From an uncultured Bacteroides sp. (GTDB taxonomy: Bacteria; Bacteroidota; Bacteroidia; Bacteroidales; Bacteroidaceae), in the NCBI GenBank assembly GCA_900766005.1, contig CAAFTU010000054.1, positions 62,001 to 126,000 on the forward strand: DNA of 64,000 bases, written 5' to 3'. The notes beneath the pieces are model-generated. The model was not told the DNA's origin, ran no database searches, and saw nothing but the letters and a program-made list of their open reading frames with translations. Of this stretch, positions 33,401-40,342 are shown one piece after another. The position numbers and the translations under genes are program-made. The stretch's first letter is position 1. Each line of letters opens with the position of its first letter.

Positions 33401-33544
33401 AATGCGTTGAAACGCTTCAAAGATGATGTGAAGGAGGTTGGTACGAACTTTGAATGTGGTATCAGTCTGGTGAACTGCAACGATATGAAGGTGGGTGATA
33501 TCATCGAAACATTTGAAGAAATTGAAGTGAAGCAGACGCTTTAA
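30467..33544 (+). CDS. infB: Translation initiation factor IF-2
   Basis: This GTPase places initiator tRNA on the 30S subunit and promotes subunit joining. At 1025 residues it is long. Residues 1-60 form the IF2N-type helical domain. About 70-400 is a low-complexity linker rich in Lys, Glu, Pro and Val with repeated KPEVK/EPEV-like words. The G domain begins near 530: GHVDHGKTS (G1), DTPGHEAF (G3), NKVDKP (G4). Domains II, III and the fMet-tRNA-binding C2 domain follow (NCNDMKVGDIIETFEEIEV at the end). The low-complexity linker is the only variable part. It is the last gene of the rimP-nusA-infB operon. Confidence 0.97.
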   Translation: MTIRLNKVTRDLNVGIATVVEFLQKKGYTVEANPNTKISEEQYAMLVKEFSTDKNLRLESERFIQERQNKDRNKTSVSIEGFDKSEDKPKSEDVIKTVVPEDARPKFKPVGKIDLDNLNGRRTDKVGKEPAKKEPVAERPVEKPEVKKEPEVAAEEVKPAVQPEQVTKQTEEVKQPEVKPEAAKQPENTVQTVSAEVEKTVEKVNEEQPKADLQPVKAVEHNSVEENIKTVSAEGAQEASAEKEMAKDDGVFKIRQPELGAKINVIGQIDLAALNQSTRPKKKSKEEKRREREEKEKVRMEQKKMMKEAIIKEIRKEDSKLQKGSAKENAEAAGKKKRNRINKEKVDVNNVAASGFGASRPGAQGKGTAAGQAVGNNRKNKDRFKKPVVKQEVSEEDVAKQVKETLARLTSKGKNKASKYRKEKREQASNRMQELEDMEMAESKILKLTEFVTANELATMMDVSVNQVIATCMSIGIMVSINQRLDAETINLVAEEFGFKTEYVSAEVAQAIVEEEDDPEDLQPRAPIVTVMGHVDHGKTSLLDYIRKANVIAGEAGGITQHIGAYNVKLEDGRRITFLDTPGHEAFTAMRARGAKVTDIAIIIVAADDSVMPQTKEAINHAMAAGVPIVFAINKVDKPTANPDKIKEELATLNFLVEEWGGKYQSQDISAKKGIGVEELLEKVLLEAEMLELKANPNRNATGSIIESSLDKGRGYVATVLVSNGTLKVGDIVLAGTSYGRVKAMFNERNQRIKQAGPSEPALILGLNGAPAAGDTFHVVETDQEAREITNKREQLAREQGLRTQKILTLDELGRRIALGNFQELNIIVKGDVDGSVEALSDSLIKLSTEQIQVNVIHKGVGAISESDVSLAAASDAIIVGFQVRPSGAAAKMAEQDGVDIRKYSVIYDAIEEVKSAMEGMLAPELKEQVTATVEVREVFNITKVGIVAGAMVKTGKVKRSDKARLIRDGIVIFTGNINALKRFKDDVKEVGTNFECGISLVNCNDMKVGDIIETFEEIEVKQTL

Positions 33545-33627
33545 TGAAGTAAGTAAGCTCTTGGCTGATGACGTGAACGGATGCTGGTGAAGCTCCGTTC
33601 GAACAAGCCGTAGGGGTAAAATATAAG

Positions 33628-33683
33628 AAGAGGTGGTAATGTGGTACTTGTTTGTAGGACACCACCTTACCTCCTCTTTTTTT
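33628..33683 (+). terminator. Strong terminator hairpin abutting the cvpA start
   Basis: An 18-base stem (33628-33645 with 33661-33678, two mismatches, core AAGAGGTGGTAA) with seven T at 33677-33683. The T tract ends directly at the ATG of the next gene (33684). A smaller hairpin, GAACGGA/TCCGTTC, lies at 33575-33600. Confidence 0.85.
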
Positions 33684-34208
33684 ATGATAAATAAATACAT
33701 TAACGTGGCAACGGTTGATATAATAATTCTTGTTGCAGTAGGCATCGGGGCGATAATTGGTTTTATCAAGGGATTTATTCGCCAGTTGGCTTCTATCTTA
33801 GGGCTGGTGGCGGGTTTGCTGGCTGCGAAGGCGTTGTATTCGTCTTTGGCGCTTAAACTTTGTCCGGCGATTACCGATTCGATGACCATTGCACAAGTTT
33901 TGGCTTTTATCATGATATGGATTGCTGTTCCGGTGATTTTTGTGTTTGTGGCTTCACTCTTGACAAAGGCGATGCAGGCTATTTCGCTGAACTGGCTGAA
34001 CCGTTGGTTGGGGAGTGGATTGGGAGCACTGAAACTCATGTTGCTGACGAGTGTGGTGATTGCCCTGATTGAAATCATTGATACAGACAATAAATTGATT
34101 AGTGCAACAAATAAGAAACAGTCTTTGTTATATTATCCTATGGAGGAACTGGCGGGTATATTTGTGCCTGTGGCCAAAAATATGACACAACAATATATAT
34201 TTAAATAA
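33684..34208 (+). CDS. CvpA-family membrane protein
   Basis: This 174-residue protein has four predicted membrane helices. The CvpA block is seen at the N-terminus: VDIIILVAVGIGAIIGFIKG, then FIRQLASILGLVAGLLAA, and later NWLNRWLGSGLGALK. CvpA is required for colicin V production in E. coli and affects envelope stress resistance; its molecular role is not settled. ATG 33684 is chosen because the longer frame from 33633 runs through the terminator stem. sufB follows five bases after the stop, so this gene is in the suf transcript. Confidence 0.87.
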   Translation: MINKYINVATVDIIILVAVGIGAIIGFIKGFIRQLASILGLVAGLLAAKALYSSLALKLCPAITDSMTIAQVLAFIMIWIAVPVIFVFVASLLTKAMQAISLNWLNRWLGSGLGALKLMLLTSVVIALIEIIDTDNKLISATNKKQSLLYYPMEELAGIFVPVAKNMTQQYIFK

Positions 34209-34213
34209 GAAAG

Positions 34214-35668
34214 ATGCAACAAGTAGAACCCAATAAATATGTAAAGGAACTGACGCAGGAAAAGTATAAATATGGCTTTACTACGGAAGTGCATACAGAC
34301 ATCATTGAGCGTGGACTCAATGAGGATGTGATTCGATTGATTTCATCGAAGAAAAACGAACCGGAGTGGTTGCTGGAATTTCGTCTGAAGGCGTACCGGT
34401 ATTGGCTGACGCTTGAAATGCCGACTTGGGCGCATCTGCGTATTCCGGAAATTGATTATCAGGCAATCTCTTATTATGCCGATCCTACGCAAAAGAAGGA
34501 AGGTCCGAAGAGTTTGGATGAAGTGGACCCTGAGTTGATTAAGACGTTCAACAAGCTGGGGATTCCTTTGGAGGAGCAGATGGCTTTGAGCGGGATGGCT
34601 GTGGATGCCGTGATGGACTCGGTTTCGGTAAAGACTACGTTTAAGGAAACGCTGATGGAGAAGGGAATTATTTTCTGTTCCTTCAGTGAGGCAGTGCGTG
34701 AACATCCGGATTTGGTGAAGAAGTATTTAGGTTCGGTGGTGAGCTACCGTGACAATTTCTTTGCCGCATTGAATTCGGCTGTTTTTTCAGACGGTTCTTT
34801 TGTGTATATTCCGAAGGGGGTACGCTGTCCGATGGAGCTGTCTACTTATTTCCGTATCAATGCGCGTAATACGGGACAGTTTGAACGTACGCTGATTGTG
34901 GCTGATGATGACGCTTATGTTTCGTATTTGGAAGGATGTACCGCTCCGATGCGTGATGAGAACCAATTGCATGCGGCGATTGTGGAAATTGTGGTACACG
35001 ACCGCGCGGAGGTGAAATACAGCACGGTGCAGAACTGGTATCCGGGAGATGCTGAAGGCAAGGGGGGTGTATACAACTTTGTGACCAAACGAGGTACGTG
35101 TAAGGGGGTAGACAGTAAATTGTCGTGGACTCAGGTGGAAACTGGTTCGGCTATTACCTGGAAATATCCTTCTTGTATTTTGGCGGGTGATAATTCAACA
35201 GCTGAGTTTTATTCGGTGGCGGTGACCAACAATTATCAGCAGGCTGATACCGGAACGAAGATGATTCATATCGGTAAGAATACACGCAGTACGATTGTGA
35301 GCAAGGGTATCTCGGCCGGACATAGCGAAAACTCATACCGGGGTTTGGTGAAGGTGTCGGAAAAAGCCGAGAATGCACGTAACTACAGCCAGTGTGATTC
35401 TTTGCTGCTGGGAGATAAGTGTGGCGCTCATACTTTCCCTTATATGGATATTCATAATGAAACAGCTGTAGTGGAACATGAGGCTACTACAAGTAAAATT
35501 AGCGAGGACCAGATATTCTATTGCAATCAGCGGGGTATTTCAACTGAAGATGCTGTTGGGCTGATTGTGAACGGTTATGCAAAAGAGGTATTGAATAAAC
35601 TTCCGATGGAGTTTGCAGTAGAGGCACAGAAGTTGCTCTCTATTTCCTTGGAAGGAAGTGTAGGATAA
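34214..35668 (+). CDS. sufB: Fe-S cluster assembly scaffold SufB
   Basis: SufB forms the SufBC2D scaffold on which Fe-S clusters are built. The 484-residue protein has a helical N-terminal part and the long beta-helix core. Family blocks include YIPKGVRCPMELSTYFRIN, YLEGCTAPMRDENQLHAA, VQNWYPGDAEGKGGVYNFV, SKGISAGHSENSYRGLV and NCxQRGI-like YCNQRGISTEDA near the end. The cysteine in EGCTAPM corresponds to the cluster-assembly region. It is the first suf gene, with the order B-C-D-S and no sufE or sufU in the window. Confidence 0.97.
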   Translation: MQQVEPNKYVKELTQEKYKYGFTTEVHTDIIERGLNEDVIRLISSKKNEPEWLLEFRLKAYRYWLTLEMPTWAHLRIPEIDYQAISYYADPTQKKEGPKSLDEVDPELIKTFNKLGIPLEEQMALSGMAVDAVMDSVSVKTTFKETLMEKGIIFCSFSEAVREHPDLVKKYLGSVVSYRDNFFAALNSAVFSDGSFVYIPKGVRCPMELSTYFRINARNTGQFERTLIVADDDAYVSYLEGCTAPMRDENQLHAAIVEIVVHDRAEVKYSTVQNWYPGDAEGKGGVYNFVTKRGTCKGVDSKLSWTQVETGSAITWKYPSCILAGDNSTAEFYSVAVTNNYQQADTGTKMIHIGKNTRSTIVSKGISAGHSENSYRGLVKVSEKAENARNYSQCDSLLLGDKCGAHTFPYMDIHNETAVVEHEATTSKISEDQIFYCNQRGISTEDAVGLIVNGYAKEVLNKLPMEFAVEAQKLLSISLEGSVG

Positions 35669-35683
35669 AAAATAAAAGAAATT

Positions 35684-36436
35684 ATGTTAGAGATAAAAGA
35701 CCTGCATGCCAGCATTAATGGCAAAGAGATATTGAAAGGTATCAACCTGACGGTGAAACCGGGTGAGGTGCATGCCATCATGGGACCGAACGGTTCGGGT
35801 AAGAGTACATTGTCGTCTGTCCTGGTGGGACATCCGGCTTACGAGGTGACTAAAGGGGAAGTGTCTTTTTTCGGTAAAAACTTGCTGGAACTGACTCCTG
35901 AAAACCGTAGTCATGAGGGACTTTTCCTGAGTTTTCAGTATCCGGTGGAAATTCCGGGAGTGAGCATGGTCAATTTTATGCGTGCAGCTGTGAATGAGCA
36001 GCGCAAATATAAAGGGCTGCCTGCTCTTACGGCAAGTGAATTCTTGAAACTGATGCGTGAAAAACGGGCGGTCGTAGAGTTGGACAATAAGTTGGCCAAC
36101 CGTTCGGTGAATGAAGGTTTCTCGGGTGGTGAAAAGAAACGGAATGAGATATTCCAGATGGCTATGCTGGAGCCTCGTCTGAGTATCTTGGATGAAACGG
36201 ACTCCGGATTGGATATTGATGCGCTTCGTATCGTAGCCGAAGGGGTGAACAAACTGAAAACTCCGGAAACAAGTACGATTGTCATTACTCACTACCAACG
36301 TTTGCTTGATTATATCAAACCGGATATTGTGCACGTGCTTTATAAAGGACGCATCGTGAAAACGGCCGGACCGGAACTGGCTTTGGAGCTGGAAGAGAAG
36401 GGATATGATTGGATTAAGAAAGAATTGGGAGAATAA
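35684..36436 (+). CDS. sufC: Fe-S cluster assembly ATPase SufC
   Basis: This 250-residue ABC-type ATPase powers the SufBCD scaffold. It has Walker A GPNGSGKST near residue 34, the Q-loop SFQYPVEIPG, the signature FSGGEKKRNEIFQMAML, and Walker B with LSILDETDSGLDID, the SufC-specific DETDSGLD. It has no membrane domain. The start lies 15 bases after sufB and the stop two bases before sufD, in one operon. Confidence 0.97.
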   Translation: MLEIKDLHASINGKEILKGINLTVKPGEVHAIMGPNGSGKSTLSSVLVGHPAYEVTKGEVSFFGKNLLELTPENRSHEGLFLSFQYPVEIPGVSMVNFMRAAVNEQRKYKGLPALTASEFLKLMREKRAVVELDNKLANRSVNEGFSGGEKKRNEIFQMAMLEPRLSILDETDSGLDIDALRIVAEGVNKLKTPETSTIVITHYQRLLDYIKPDIVHVLYKGRIVKTAGPELALELEEKGYDWIKKELGE

Positions 36437-36438
36437 AG

Positions 36439-37782
36439 ATGAATGCTGAACAACAATATATAGAACTCTTCAGTCAGACGGAGGCTCTGATCTGCAAGCA
36501 TAGCGCTGAGGTGCTGAATGCTCCCCGGGCGGCTGCTTTTGCCGATTTTGAGCGGCTGGGTTTCCCTACCCGTAAGATGGAGAAATATAAATATACGGAT
36601 GTAAGCAAGTTCTTTGAACCGGATTTTGGATTGAACTTGAATCGCTTGCCTATTCCGGTGAATCCGTATGAAGTGTTTAAGTGTGATGTGCCGAATATGA
36701 GTACGTCGCTTTACTTTGTGGTCAATGATGCTTTTTACAGCCGGGCACTTCCTTCTTGCCAATTGCCCGATGGGGTGATTTTGGGCAGTCTGAAAGAGGT
36801 AGCCGAACAACATCCTGACTTGGTGAAGAAGTATTACGGGAAATTGGCGGATACTTCGAAAGATGGCTTGACTGCTTTCAATACGGCTTTTGCACAGGAT
36901 GGTGTACTCTTTTATGTACCCAAGAATGTGGTGGTGGATAAGCCGGTTCAGCTGGTGAATGTCTTGCGGGCGGATGTCAACTTTATGGTGAACCGCCGTG
37001 TGCTGGTGATTCTGGAAGAAGGGGCTCAGGCTCGTTTGCTGGTGTGTGATCACGCCATGGATAATGTCAACTTCCTCTCTACTCAGGTGGTGGAGGCATT
37101 TGTGGGCGAGAATGCGGTATTCGATTTGTATGAATTGGAAGAGACGCATACCAGCACGGTACGCTTCAGCAACTTGTATGTGAAGCAGGAGGCCAATAGT
37201 AATGTGCTTTTGAACGGTATGACTTTGCATAACGGTACGACACGCAACACGACGGAAGTGCTGTTGGCAGGCGAAGGGGCTGAAATCAATCTTTGCGGTA
37301 TGGCGATTGCGGATAAAAACCAGCATGTGGATAATCATACAAGTATTGATCATGTTGTGCCGCGCTGCACGAGCAATGAACTGTTTAAGTATGTGCTGGA
37401 CGATCAGGCTGTGGGGGCTTTTGCCGGTTTGGTATTGGTGCGTCCAGGCGCACAGCACACTACTTCCCAGCAGACGAACCGTAACCTTTGTGCCACTCGT
37501 GAAGCCCGCATGTATACACAGCCGCAGCTGGAAATCTATGCGGATGATGTGAAATGTTCGCACGGGGCTACTGTGGGACAGCTGGACGAAAAAGCGTTGT
37601 TCTATATGCGCTCGCGTGGAATCGCTGAGAAAGAGGCTCGTCTGTTGCTGATGTTTGCCTTTGTCAATGAGGTGGTAGACACCATCCGTATGGACGCGTT
37701 GAAAGACCGTCTGCATCTGTTGGTTGAGAAGCGTTTCCGCGGACAGCTGAACAGGTGTCAGGGGTGTGCAATCTGTAAATGA
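36439..37782 (+). CDS. sufD: Fe-S cluster assembly protein SufD
   Basis: SufD is the SufB partner in the SufBC2D complex. The 447-residue protein has an N-terminal helical region (FPTRKMEKYKYTDVSKF), the parallel beta-helix (LNGMTLHNGTTRNTTEVLL), and a C-terminal block with KCSHGATVGQLDEKALFYMR and SRGIAEKEARLLLMFAF. The His in CSHGAT is the conserved residue thought to act at the SufB-SufD interface. The very end, NRCQGCAICK, has a Cys pair often seen in Bacteroidetes SufD. sufS starts seven bases downstream. Confidence 0.96.
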   Translation: MNAEQQYIELFSQTEALICKHSAEVLNAPRAAAFADFERLGFPTRKMEKYKYTDVSKFFEPDFGLNLNRLPIPVNPYEVFKCDVPNMSTSLYFVVNDAFYSRALPSCQLPDGVILGSLKEVAEQHPDLVKKYYGKLADTSKDGLTAFNTAFAQDGVLFYVPKNVVVDKPVQLVNVLRADVNFMVNRRVLVILEEGAQARLLVCDHAMDNVNFLSTQVVEAFVGENAVFDLYELEETHTSTVRFSNLYVKQEANSNVLLNGMTLHNGTTRNTTEVLLAGEGAEINLCGMAIADKNQHVDNHTSIDHVVPRCTSNELFKYVLDDQAVGAFAGLVLVRPGAQHTTSQQTNRNLCATREARMYTQPQLEIYADDVKCSHGATVGQLDEKALFYMRSRGIAEKEARLLLMFAFVNEVVDTIRMDALKDRLHLLVEKRFRGQLNRCQGCAICK

Positions 37783-37789
37783 TACGAAA

Positions 37790-39001
37790 ATGGATATTCA
37801 AAAGATACGGGAAGATTTTCCGATATTGAGTCGCTCGGTCTATGGTAAGCCTTTGGTTTATTTGGATAATGGAGCGACAACTCAAAAACCTCGCTTGGTG
37901 GTCGATTCGCTGGTGGATGAATATTATTCTGTCAATGCGAATGTGCATCGGGGCGTGCATTATCTTTCTCAACAGGCTACTGAACTGCATGAGGCTTCTC
38001 GTGAGACGGTGCGCCGTTTTATCAACGCGCGTAGTACGAATGAGGTGGTGTTCACACGAGGAACAACAGAAAGTATCAATCTGCTGGTTTCCAGTTTCGG
38101 AGCCGAATGTATGGAGGCAGGTGATGAAGTGATTCTTTCGGTGATGGAGCATCACAGCAACATTGTTCCTTGGCAATTGCTGGCTGCCCGTAAAGGGATT
38201 GTGATTAAAGTTATTCCGATGAATGACAACGGGGAGTTGCTGCTGGATGAGTATGAGAAACTGTTTTCTGAACGTACGAAGATCGTCAGCGTAGTGCAAG
38301 TGTCTAATGTGTTGGGTACAGTCAATCCGGTGAAAGAGATAATTGCTACGGCACATGCCCATGGCGTTCCTTGCTTGGTGGATGGGGCCCAGTCGATTCC
38401 TCACATGAAAGTGGATGTGCAGGATCTGGATGCCGACTTCCTGGTTTTCTCAGCTCATAAGATATATGGTCCTACAGGCGTAGGGGTGTTGTATGGAAAA
38501 GAAGAATGGTTGGATCGTCTTCCTCCTTATCAAGGGGGAGGGGAGATGATACAGCATGTTTCTTTCGAAAAAACAACATTCAACGAACTTCCTTTTAAAT
38601 TTGAGGCTGGAACGCCCGACTATATCGGTACCACGGGACTGGCAAAGGCGCTTGATTATGTGAATGCCATCGGTCTGGATGAGATTGCTCGTCATGAGCA
38701 TGAACTGACAACGTATGCTTTGCAGCGCTTGAAAGAGATTCCGGATATGCGTATCTTTGGCGAGGCTTCGGATAGAGGAGCGGTTATTTCTTTCCTCGTT
38801 GGTAATATTCATCATTTCGACCTGGGCACCTTGCTCGATCGTCTGGGAATAGCCGTTCGCACCGGGCATCATTGTGCACAGCCGCTGATGCAGCGTTTGG
38901 GAATAGAAGGTACGGTTCGTGCTTCGTTTGCTTTGTATAATACGAAAGAAGAAGTGGACGTACTGGTGGCGGGTATCGACCGGGTGAGAAAGATGTTCTA
39001 G
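37790..39001 (+). CDS. sufS: Cysteine desulfurase SufS
   Basis: This PLP enzyme removes sulfur from cysteine and supplies it to the SufBCD scaffold. The 403-residue protein has YLDNGATTQKP, NVHRGVHYLSQQAT, ESINLLVSSFG, VDGAQSIPHM, the PLP lysine in FSAHKIYGPTGVG, and the active cysteine in RTGHHCAQPLM near residue 363, the SufS (group II) pattern. ATG 37790 lies eight bases after the sufD stop; an upstream alternative within sufD is rejected. No SufE or SufU partner is adjacent. A strong terminator follows at 39074. Confidence 0.96.
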   Translation: MDIQKIREDFPILSRSVYGKPLVYLDNGATTQKPRLVVDSLVDEYYSVNANVHRGVHYLSQQATELHEASRETVRRFINARSTNEVVFTRGTTESINLLVSSFGAECMEAGDEVILSVMEHHSNIVPWQLLAARKGIVIKVIPMNDNGELLLDEYEKLFSERTKIVSVVQVSNVLGTVNPVKEIIATAHAHGVPCLVDGAQSIPHMKVDVQDLDADFLVFSAHKIYGPTGVGVLYGKEEWLDRLPPYQGGGEMIQHVSFEKTTFNELPFKFEAGTPDYIGTTGLAKALDYVNAIGLDEIARHEHELTTYALQRLKEIPDMRIFGEASDRGAVISFLVGNIHHFDLGTLLDRLGIAVRTGHHCAQPLMQRLGIEGTVRASFALYNTKEEVDVLVAGIDRVRKMF

Positions 39002-39073
39002 TCTTTCTTTGCTCTGTCCGTAGTGTTCGTATAAAAAATAGAGAGTGAATCTAAACGCTCTTTTCAAGAAATG

Positions 39074-39110
39074 TACCCCTGTCGCAGTTGGCTGTGGCAG
39101 GGGTATTTTT
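39074..39110 (+). terminator. Terminator of the cvpA-suf operon
   Basis: A 14-base stem, TACCCCTGTCGCAG at 39074-39087 with 39092-39105 (two G-T pairs), loop TTGG, followed by five T. Confidence 0.88.
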
Positions 39111-39140
39111 ATGTTGCTATTGTGACATTTCTCTCTCTCT

Positions 39141-39487
39141 TATCAGTGCCTTCGCTGATTGCCATCATTGCACCGGTTCTCACAGGACTTGTATTGGGTG
39201 TGTCTGGAGTGTTGGGACTTTTGATTGGCGGCTTGAGCAGCGGCTTTGTACTGGCTATTTTTATGGCTAATGCCGGCGGGGTTTGGGATAATGCTAAAAA
39301 ATATGTGGAGGAAGGAAATTTGGGTGGTTAAGGCAGTGAAGTGCATAAAGCTACTGTGGTAGGTGATACGGTGGGTGATCCGTTTAAGGATACATCTGGT
39401 CCCAGTTTGAATATCTTGATTAAACTGATGAGCATGGTGGCTATTGTAATGGCCGGCCTGACTGTAGCCTGGAGTTTATTTGGATAG
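39141..39487 (+). pseudogene. hppA: Remnant of membrane-bound pyrophosphatase hppA (C-terminal end)
   Basis: One reading frame encodes the last about 115 residues of a proton/sodium-pumping pyrophosphatase: VPSLIAIIAPVLTGL, LIGGLSSGFVLAIFMANAGG, WDNAKKYVEEGNLGG, then a stop (TAA at 39329-39331), and in the same frame GSEVHKATVVGDTVGDPFKD, TSGPSLNILIKLMSM and a final TAG at 39485. In intact proteins the stop position is a Lys (GGKGSEVHK), so one A-to-T change explains it. The first about 600 residues are missing; sequence before about 39141 does not match. The high conservation of what remains suggests recent decay. Confidence 0.88.
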
Positions 39488-39498
39488 AAGGTTTAATG

Positions 39499-39530
39499 AA
39501 AAGGAGACTCGATTTCGGTCTCCTTTTTTT
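39499..39530 (+). terminator. Terminator after the hppA remnant
   Basis: AAAAGGAGAC at 39499-39508 pairs with GTCTCCTTTT at 39518-39527 and is followed by more T. The loop region overlaps the likely -33 element of rnhB. Confidence 0.82.
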
Positions 39531-39536
39531 TATTTT

Positions 39537-39544
39537 TACCTTTG
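39537..39544 (+). promoter_or_regulatory. -7 element of rnhB
   Basis: TACCTTTG with TTTC at 39513-39516, 20 bases upstream. The expected start lies just before ATG 39560, which supports that codon over the TTG at 39542 inside the element. Confidence 0.65.
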
Positions 39545-39559
39545 CAGAAAAAACGGACG

Positions 39560-40162
39560 ATGTTATTACCTTATTTAAATGAGAATTTGATTGAGGCCGG
39601 ATGCGATGAGGCTGGCCGTGGTTGTCTGGCAGGAGCTGTTTATGCAGCTGCCGTTATTTTGCCACGTGATTTTAAGAATGAGTTGCTCAATGATTCCAAG
39701 CAACTTACGGAAAAACAACGCTATGCTTTGCGTGAAGTGATCGAACGGGAGGCTGTTGCTTGGGCTGTGGGAGTGGTGTCTCCGCAAGAAATAGATAAGA
39801 TTAATATCTTGAGGGCTTCTTTTCTGGCCATGCATCGTGCTATCGACCAGTTGGCTGTGCGTCCGGAACATTTGCTGATAGACGGCAATCGTTTTAATGC
39901 CTATCCCAATATACCTCATACCACTGTAGTAAAGGGGGATGGTAAGTATCTTTCGATAGCGGCTGCTTCTATTTTGGCTAAAACATATCGGGACGATTAT
40001 ATGAACCGCTTGCATGAGGAATTTCCTTATTATGACTGGGACCGAAATAAAGGCTATCCTACTGCCAAACATCGGGCTGCTATTGCAAAATATGGTAGTA
40101 CGCCTTATCATCGTTCTACATTCAACTTGCTTGGAAATGGGCAACTTTCATTGAAGTTTTAA
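39560..40162 (+). CDS. rnhB: Ribonuclease HII
   Basis: This enzyme removes single ribonucleotides and RNA primers from DNA duplexes. The 200-residue protein has EAGCDEAGRGCLAGAVYAAA with the first catalytic Asp/Glu pair (DEAGRG), NDSKQLTEKQR, LLIDGNRF with the third acidic residue, VVKGDGKYLSIAAASILAKT with the last Asp nearby (YRDDYM), and YPTAKHRAAIAKYG at the C-terminus. ATG 39560 is chosen from the promoter position. It is transcribed alone after the hppA remnant. Confidence 0.96.
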   Translation: MLLPYLNENLIEAGCDEAGRGCLAGAVYAAAVILPRDFKNELLNDSKQLTEKQRYALREVIEREAVAWAVGVVSPQEIDKINILRASFLAMHRAIDQLAVRPEHLLIDGNRFNAYPNIPHTTVVKGDGKYLSIAAASILAKTYRDDYMNRLHEEFPYYDWDRNKGYPTAKHRAAIAKYGSTPYHRSTFNLLGNGQLSLKF

Positions 40163-40301
40163 ATAATTTTCTTTTTTTAGTTGCAATTCTATATACATAT
40201 TTTTGCAAAATATTTGTAAAATGAAGGCGTAATTATTGCGTAATATATAAATATAGTTAAAAATATGTTGATTGATATTTTTTATTGTTATATTTAATTT
40301 C

Positions 40302-40309
40302 TATATTTG
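40302..40309 (+). promoter_or_regulatory. -7 element of the DUF5723 gene
   Basis: TATATTTG, 33 bases before ATG 40343. A second match, TATTTTTG, lies at 40198-40205 and may be an additional upstream promoter in this AT-rich stretch. Confidence 0.6.
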
Positions 40310-40342
40310 CCGCCAATAAGTAATGATTTAGAAACACAAATT

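Noticed and set aside
36340..37716. Long open frame on the - strand opposite sufD
   Set aside because: It lies wholly over strongly conserved sufC/sufD sequence, has no family motifs and is rich in His, Gln and Arg as expected of an antisense shadow.
39071..39331. A separate 86-residue small membrane protein gene
   Set aside because: Its first 25 residues come from the suf terminator stem, and the rest is the C-terminus of membrane pyrophosphatase, continuing in frame past the stop. It is part of a decayed hppA.
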